A stretch of DNA of 64,000 bases from CAIWHR01 sp963843595 (GTDB taxonomy: Bacteria > Pseudomonadota > Gammaproteobacteria > Burkholderiales > Casimicrobiaceae). A program made the translations under genes and the position numbers. Positions 59,909 to 64,000 of the stretch are shown piece by piece. Numbering within the stretch: position 1 is the first letter of the stretch; each line of letters starts with the position of its first letter. The notes beneath the pieces were generated by a model that was not told the DNA's origin, made no database searches, and saw only the letters and a program-made list of their open reading frames with translations. The stretch spans positions 62,001 through 126,000 of the forward strand of contig CAWJLG010000008.1 in NCBI GenBank assembly GCA_963843595.1. Reading direction: 5' to 3'.

Positions 59909-60023
59909 GATCGAACCAGTGAGTGACGACCCGCGCATTCTACCGCAGGGCTCGGCGTCGACGCCCGGGTGCGCTACCATCCCCGCCTGCCGCCGCAGTC
60001 GGCCAACTCGCCCGGGAGTTCGC

Positions 60024-61211
60024 ATGAAGCTCGTCGCCGAAATCGCCGCCCTCGTCCCCGAAATGAAGACGTGGCGCCACCAGCTCCACGCGCATCCCGA
60101 GACCGCGTTCGAGGAGACGGCCACCAGCGCGTTCGTCGCCGACAAGCTGCGCTCGTTCGGCCTCGAGGTGCACACCGGTCTTGCGAAAACAGGCGTGGTG
60201 GGGGTGCTGCGAAACGGCGCCGGCGGCGACGCCATCGGGTTGCGCGCCGACCTCGACGCGCTTCACATTCACGAGAAGAGCGGCGTGACTCATGCGTCGA
60301 AGACGGCCGGCAAGATGCACGCCTGCGGTCACGACGGGCACACGACGATGCTGCTCGGCGCCGCCGCTGCGCTCGCGCGCACGAGGCGCTTCGACGGCAC
60401 CGTCTACTTCATCTTCCAGCCGGCCGAGGAGAACGAAGGCGGCGGCCGCGTGATGGTCGAAGAAGGGCTGTTCGACCGCTTCCCGATGCGCGCCGTCTAC
60501 GGGATGCACAACTGGCCGCGAATGCCGCTCGGTGCCATCGCGACGAAGCCGGGACCGCTGATGGGCGCGTACGATATTTTCGAGATCGTCGTCACCGGCA
60601 AAGGCGCGCACGCGGCGATGCCCTACCAGGGGAAGGATCCGATGCTGTTCGCGGCGCACGCGATCAGCGCGCTGCAGACGATCGTCGCCCGCAACCTGCA
60701 CCCGCTCGACGCGGGCGTGGTCAGCGTCACCCAGGTCCACGGCGGCGACACGTGGAACGTGATCCCGCAGGAAGTCGTGCTGCGCGGCACCGTGCGCACG
60801 TTCCGGCGCGACGTGCAGGACCTGATCGAGCAGCGGATGCGCACGATCGTCGCCGGCATCGCGTCGATGTTCGAGATGAGCGCGACGGTGCGCTACGAGC
60901 GCCGCTACCCCGCGACGGTCAATTCCGAAGGCGAAGCGAAGCACGCGATCGCTGCGGCAACGGCGGTCGTCGGCGCAGCTAACGTCGATACCGACCCGGT
61001 GCCCGAAATGGGCAGCGAGGACTTCGCGTTCATGCTCGAGGCCAAACCAGGCTGCTACGTATGGCTCGGATCCGGCCGCGGCCCGGAGACGCCCGGTCTG
61101 CACAATCCGCACTACGACTTCAACGACGACGCGCTGGCGATCGGCGCGAGCTACTGGGTGACGCTGGCCGAACAGCAGCTCGCCGCCGGATCGGCACGCC
61201 GCGCTGCCTGA
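60024..61211 (+). CDS. M20-family amidohydrolase (hippurate-hydrolase-like)
   Basis: A 395-residue enzyme of the M20D type: TWRHQLHAHPETAFEETATS, LRADLDALHIHEKSGVTHAS, KMHACGHDGHTTMLLGAAAA (metal ligands), FIFQPAEENEGGGRVMVEEG (Glu pair), VTGKGAHAAMPYQGKDPM and EMGSEDFAFMLEAKPGCYVW LG. It hydrolyses N-acyl amino acids or amidic conjugates; the exact substrate is unknown. CGGGAG precedes the ATG at 60024. It is convergent with fumC, 18 bases apart. Confidence 0.93.
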   Translation: MKLVAEIAALVPEMKTWRHQLHAHPETAFEETATSAFVADKLRSFGLEVHTGLAKTGVVGVLRNGAGGDAIGLRADLDALHIHEKSGVTHASKTAGKMHACGHDGHTTMLLGAAAALARTRRFDGTVYFIFQPAEENEGGGRVMVEEGLFDRFPMRAVYGMHNWPRMPLGAIATKPGPLMGAYDIFEIVVTGKGAHAAMPYQGKDPMLFAAHAISALQTIVARNLHPLDAGVVSVTQVHGGDTWNVIPQEVVLRGTVRTFRRDVQDLIEQRMRTIVAGIASMFEMSATVRYERRYPATVNSEGEAKHAIAAATAVVGAANVDTDPVPEMGSEDFAFMLEAKPGCYVWLGSGRGPETPGLHNPHYDFNDDALAIGASYWVTLAEQQLAAGSARRAA

Positions 61212-61229
61212 CGCCCGCGCCGCCCGCCC

Positions 61230-62654
61230 TCAGCCGTCGCCGGGGCGCGTCATCGCCTCGGGCCGCACCCAGCGGTCGAAGTCTGCCGCGGTCACGACGC
61301 CGAGATCGAGCGCGGCCGTACGCAGCGACGTCCCGTTGCGATAGGCGGCGAGCGCGATCCGCGCGGCATTCTCGTAGCCGATGTGCGGATTGAGCGCGGT
61401 CGCGAGCATCAGCGAGTCGGTGACGTGACGGTCGATGCGACCGGTATCCGGCGCGATGCCACGTGCGCAGCGCTCGTCGAACGATCGCACGGCCTCGGCG
61501 AGGAGTACCGTCGACTCGAGCACGTTGTGCAGTATCACCGGCTTGTAGACGTTCAGCTGGAAATTGCCCTGCGAGCCCGCGAACGCGACCGCGTGGTCGT
61601 TGCCGAACACCTGCACGGCGACCTGGGTGAGCGCCTCGCATTGCGTCGGGTTGATCTTGCCGGGCATGATCGACGATCCCGGCTCGTTGTCGGGAATCGT
61701 GATCTCGCCGATCCCGGCGCGCGGTCCGCTCGCGTACCAGCGCACGTCGTTGGCGATCTTCATCAGCGCGCCGGCCAGCGTGCGCAGTGCGGCGCTGGCG
61801 GTGACCAGCGCATCGTGCGCGGACAGCGCCGCGAACTTGTTCGGTGCCGCGACGAACGGACGCCCCGTCGCGGAGGCGAGCTCGCGCGCGACGACCTCGC
61901 CGAAGCGGGGATGCGCATTGAGGCCTGTCCCCACCGCGGTGCCGCCGAGTGCGAGTGCATGAAGATTCGGCAGCGCGGCGCGGATCGTCGCCTCTGCGTC
62001 GTCGAGTTGTGCGGCCCAGCCGCCGATGACCTGCCCAAGGGTGACGGGGGTGGCGTCCTGCAGGTGCGTGCGGCCGAGCATCACCAGCCCCGCGTATTCG
62101 CCGGCCTTCGCCGCGAGCGTTGCCGACAGCGCCCGCACGGCAGGCAGCAGCGTCGCTTCGACCGCCTCGACGGCGGCGATGTGCATCACCGCCGGAAAGA
62201 CGTCGTTCGACGATTGTCCCCGATTGACGTCGTCATTCGGATCGATCGGCCGCTTCGAGCCCACGACACCGCCCGCGAGCTGGATCGCGCGGTTGGCGAT
62301 CACCTCATTCGCGTTCATGTTCGACTGGGTACCGGAGCCCGTCTGCCAGACGACCAGCGGAAATTCCGCGTCGAGCCGTCCGTCGATCACGTCCTGCGCA
62401 GCACGGACGATCAGCGCCGACTGGTGGGCAGGAAGTTCGCCGAGCTCGGCGTTGGCCCGGGCCGCACACTGCTTGACGAGGCCGAACGCACGGATGACGG
62501 CGCGACCCCAGCGGTAGCGCTCGCGGCCGATGGGGAAGTTGTCGATCGAGCGCTGCGTCTGCGCACCCCAGAGCCGATCGGCGGGCACGCTCACTTCGCC
62601 CAGCGTGTCCTTTTCGACGCGGATGTCCGGAGGCGGAGCGGTGCGGGCGGGCAT
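61230..62654 (-). CDS. fumC: Class II fumarate hydratase
   Basis: A 474-residue protein: RVEKDTLGEVSVPADRLWGA, VVWQTGSGTQSNMNANEVIA, VNRGQSSNDVFPAVMHIAA, LGRTHLQDATPVTLGQVIGG and the signature GSSIMPGKINPTQCEALTQV. The catalytic Ser loop (SSIMPGKIN) and the His of THLQDA are present. It interconverts fumarate and malate in the TCA cycle without an iron-sulfur cluster. Aspartase/argininosuccinase relatives differ in these motifs. Confidence 0.96.
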   Translation of the reverse strand: MPARTAPPPDIRVEKDTLGEVSVPADRLWGAQTQRSIDNFPIGRERYRWGRAVIRAFGLVKQCAARANAELGELPAHQSALIVRAAQDVIDGRLDAEFPLVVWQTGSGTQSNMNANEVIANRAIQLAGGVVGSKRPIDPNDDVNRGQSSNDVFPAVMHIAAVEAVEATLLPAVRALSATLAAKAGEYAGLVMLGRTHLQDATPVTLGQVIGGWAAQLDDAEATIRAALPNLHALALGGTAVGTGLNAHPRFGEVVARELASATGRPFVAAPNKFAALSAHDALVTASAALRTLAGALMKIANDVRWYASGPRAGIGEITIPDNEPGSSIMPGKINPTQCEALTQVAVQVFGNDHAVAFAGSQGNFQLNVYKPVILHNVLESTVLLAEAVRSFDERCARGIAPDTGRIDRHVTDSLMLATALNPHIGYENAARIALAAYRNGTSLRTAALDLGVVTAADFDRWVRPEAMTRPGDG

Positions 62655-62796
62655 CGCGCGATCATGCGCCGCGCGATTGCGGATTGTCGAGACGGGTCGT
62701 GCCGGTCACCGGCCGCCGAGTTGCGCGATCGCGCCGTCGTGACTCAACCGGTCGCCTTCGCCCCGGACGAGGATCGCGTCGGCCATCACCGACGCG

Positions 62797-64000
62797 TCAG
62801 CTGCCGCGTGCGCCCGGCGGGCGGCGGCTGTGCGCGACCAGCTTCAGGACCGCGATCGAGGCGAGGCGCGTGCGCACGCTGTCGGCGCGCGACGTCAGGA
62901 CGATCGGGACACGCGCGCCGAGCACGATGCCGGCCGCGTCGGCTCCGGCAAGGTATTGCAGCTGCTTGGCAAGCATGTTGCCGGCCTCCAGATCGGGCAC
63001 GAGCAGGATGTCGGCGTGACCCGCCACCGGCGACACGATCTTCTTGGCTCGCGCGGCCTCGGCGGAGATCGCGTTGTCGAACGCCAGCGGCCCGTCGAGC
63101 GTGCCGCCCGTGATCTGGCCGCGATCGGCCATCTTGCACAACGCCGCGGCGTCGAGCGTCGACTGAATCTTCGGATTGATCGTCTCCACCGCGGACAGGA
63201 TCGCGACCTTCGGCTTCTCGATGCCGAGCACACGAGCAAGTTCGATCGCGTTCTGCACGATGTCGACCTTGGCCTCCAGATCGGGAAAGATGTTGACGGC
63301 GGCGTCGGTCACCAGCAGCAGCTTGGGGTACGTCGGCACGTCCATCACGAACACGTGGCTGATCCGGCGCGCGGTGCGCAGGCCGGTGGCCGACGGCACC
63401 ACGGCGGCCATCAGCTCGTCCGTGTGGAGGCTGCCCTTCATCAGCGCCTCGACTTCCCCGCCGCGCGCCATGGCCACGGCACGCTCGGCGGCCGCCGTGC
63501 TGTGCTCGGTCGAGACGATCCGGTACGGCGCGATGTCGGCGCCCTCGGCCTTCGCGACCGCACGAATCTTAGCTTCCGGCCCGACGAGCACGGGGATGAT
63601 GAGTCCGCGCCGGGCGGCCTCGATCGGTCCCAGCAGCGAATCGCGGTCGCAGGGGTGGACGATCGCGCAGGTGACGGGCGAAAGACCCTGGCATTGGGCG
63701 AGCAGCTTCGCAAACCCGTCGTTGCGACGGAGGATGACCTCCGGCGTGGCGACATTCGAGTACTTGACTACCGCGGTCGGCGCGGCGACGGTCGTAATTC
63801 CCTCGACCAAGGTTTCGCCACGCTGGTTGGTGCAGACGCACTCGAAATCGATCTTGTGGCCGCGCTCGTGCTTCGCCTTCGCCGTCACGGTCGCAGTCAG
63901 CGTGTCGCCGGCGCGGAGCATTCCTGCATAGTGGAGCTGGGTACCGACGATCCGGCTGCCGGGGCCGGGCAGCCGGCGAAGCAGCATGCCCGAGATCATC
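62797..64000 (-). CDS. Bifunctional enoyl-CoA hydratase / phosphate acetyl(butyryl)transferase, N-terminus beyond the window
   Basis: The visible 400 residues begin inside a MaoC-type hydratase domain (LLRRLPGPGSRIVGTQLHYA, GMLRAGDTLTATVTAKAKHE) and continue into a phosphate acyltransferase domain (CAIVHPCDRDSLLGPIEAAR, LMKGSLHTDELMAAVVPSAT, GLRTARRISHVFVMDVPTYP, LLLVTDAAVNIFPDLEAKVD, GHADILLVPDLEAGNMLAKQ LQYLAGADAAGIVLGARVP). This fusion is common in Proteobacteria and may link acyl-CoA to acyl-phosphate. The gene start lies right of 64000. Confidence 0.9.
   Translation of the reverse strand, partial: MISGMLLRRLPGPGSRIVGTQLHYAGMLRAGDTLTATVTAKAKHERGHKIDFECVCTNQRGETLVEGITTVAAPTAVVKYSNVATPEVILRRNDGFAKLLAQCQGLSPVTCAIVHPCDRDSLLGPIEAARRGLIIPVLVGPEAKIRAVAKAEGADIAPYRIVSTEHSTAAAERAVAMARGGEVEALMKGSLHTDELMAAVVPSATGLRTARRISHVFVMDVPTYPKLLLVTDAAVNIFPDLEAKVDIVQNAIELARVLGIEKPKVAILSAVETINPKIQSTLDAAALCKMADRGQITGGTLDGPLAFDNAISAEAARAKKIVSPVAGHADILLVPDLEAGNMLAKQLQYLAGADAAGIVLGARVPIVLTSRADSVRTRLASIAVLKLVAHSRRPPGARGS

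Overview
This 64 kb window is GC-rich and comes from a proteobacterium, most likely a betaproteobacterium near Burkholderiales. The basis is inference: gshB is followed by a mannose-type PTS IIA gene (a neighbourhood typical of Betaproteobacteria), there are two tripartite-like substrate-binding proteins of the PF04392 type, and housekeeping genes such as glmS, glmU, glpD and fumC have ordinary betaproteobacterial architecture. No rRNA is present; one tRNA, tRNA-Ser(GGA), lies at 3883-3973.

Left flank (1-3973): PTS IIA (cut by the window edge), glutathione synthetase, a small membrane protein, an NCS2-type permease, a small secreted protein, then tRNA-Ser. Next comes a probable decayed genomic island (about 3974-32862). 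It begins at the 3' end of tRNA-Ser with a broken tyrosine integrase and ends with an imperfect copy of the tRNA 3' end at 32838-32862. Inside are guaC, a secreted three-domain beta/gamma-crystallin protein opposite a secreted caspase-like His/Cys protein, an IS110 remnant, a frameshifted Anbu proteasome-like peptidase with an N-formylglutamate amidohydrolase-like protein and a transglutaminase, a DUF1254 remnant, a lytic transglycosylase, a redox and haem group on the minus strand (CoA-disulfide-reductase-like flavoprotein, cupin, bacterial caleosin, SOUL protein), and a set of envelope and stress genes (two BON proteins, CcoQ-like, Cys-rich, TolA-like repeat protein, DUF3309, CsbD, glycine-zipper, phasin). 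A Crp/Fnr-family regulator follows. Several of these genes have an upstream inverted repeat close to TGTGC-N6-GCACA, the half-site spacing used by Crp/Fnr proteins. The island's right part has a solute-binding protein, a DUF1330 protein, a broken fnr-like gene, a cupredoxin-like protein, a superoxide-reductase-like protein, and a two-component/cyclase signalling group.

Region 33-44 kb holds accessory and small-function genes: PadR regulator, c-type cytochrome with its terminator, two divergent substrate-binding paralogues, an 11-repeat Sel1 protein, a divergent inorganic pyrophosphatase, a GYD protein, a broken L,D-transpeptidase, an M28 peptidase, a protein with an internal duplication, a three-BON protein and a ketopantoate-reductase-like protein. 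Region 44-50.5 kb has a UvrD/Rep-type helicase, a stand-alone adenylation-carrier didomain protein with its own Sfp-type phosphopantetheinyl transferase, and a RES/Xre toxin-antitoxin pair.

The right flank (50.5-64 kb) is core metabolism: glmS-glmU (UDP-GlcNAc synthesis), an orphan ParA ATPase, a phosphotransferase-like kinase coupled to an enolase paralogue and opposed by an HAD-IIB phosphatase, glpD, an M20 amidohydrolase, fumC and a hydratase/phosphotransacetylase fusion cut by the window edge.

At least nine genes or gene segments are broken by single extra bases (six of them in the Anbu/amidohydrolase pair), always insertions and often in G runs; these could be real decay or errors in the assembled sequence. 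Coordinates of starts are my choices from ribosome-binding sites and family lengths; no database search was possible.
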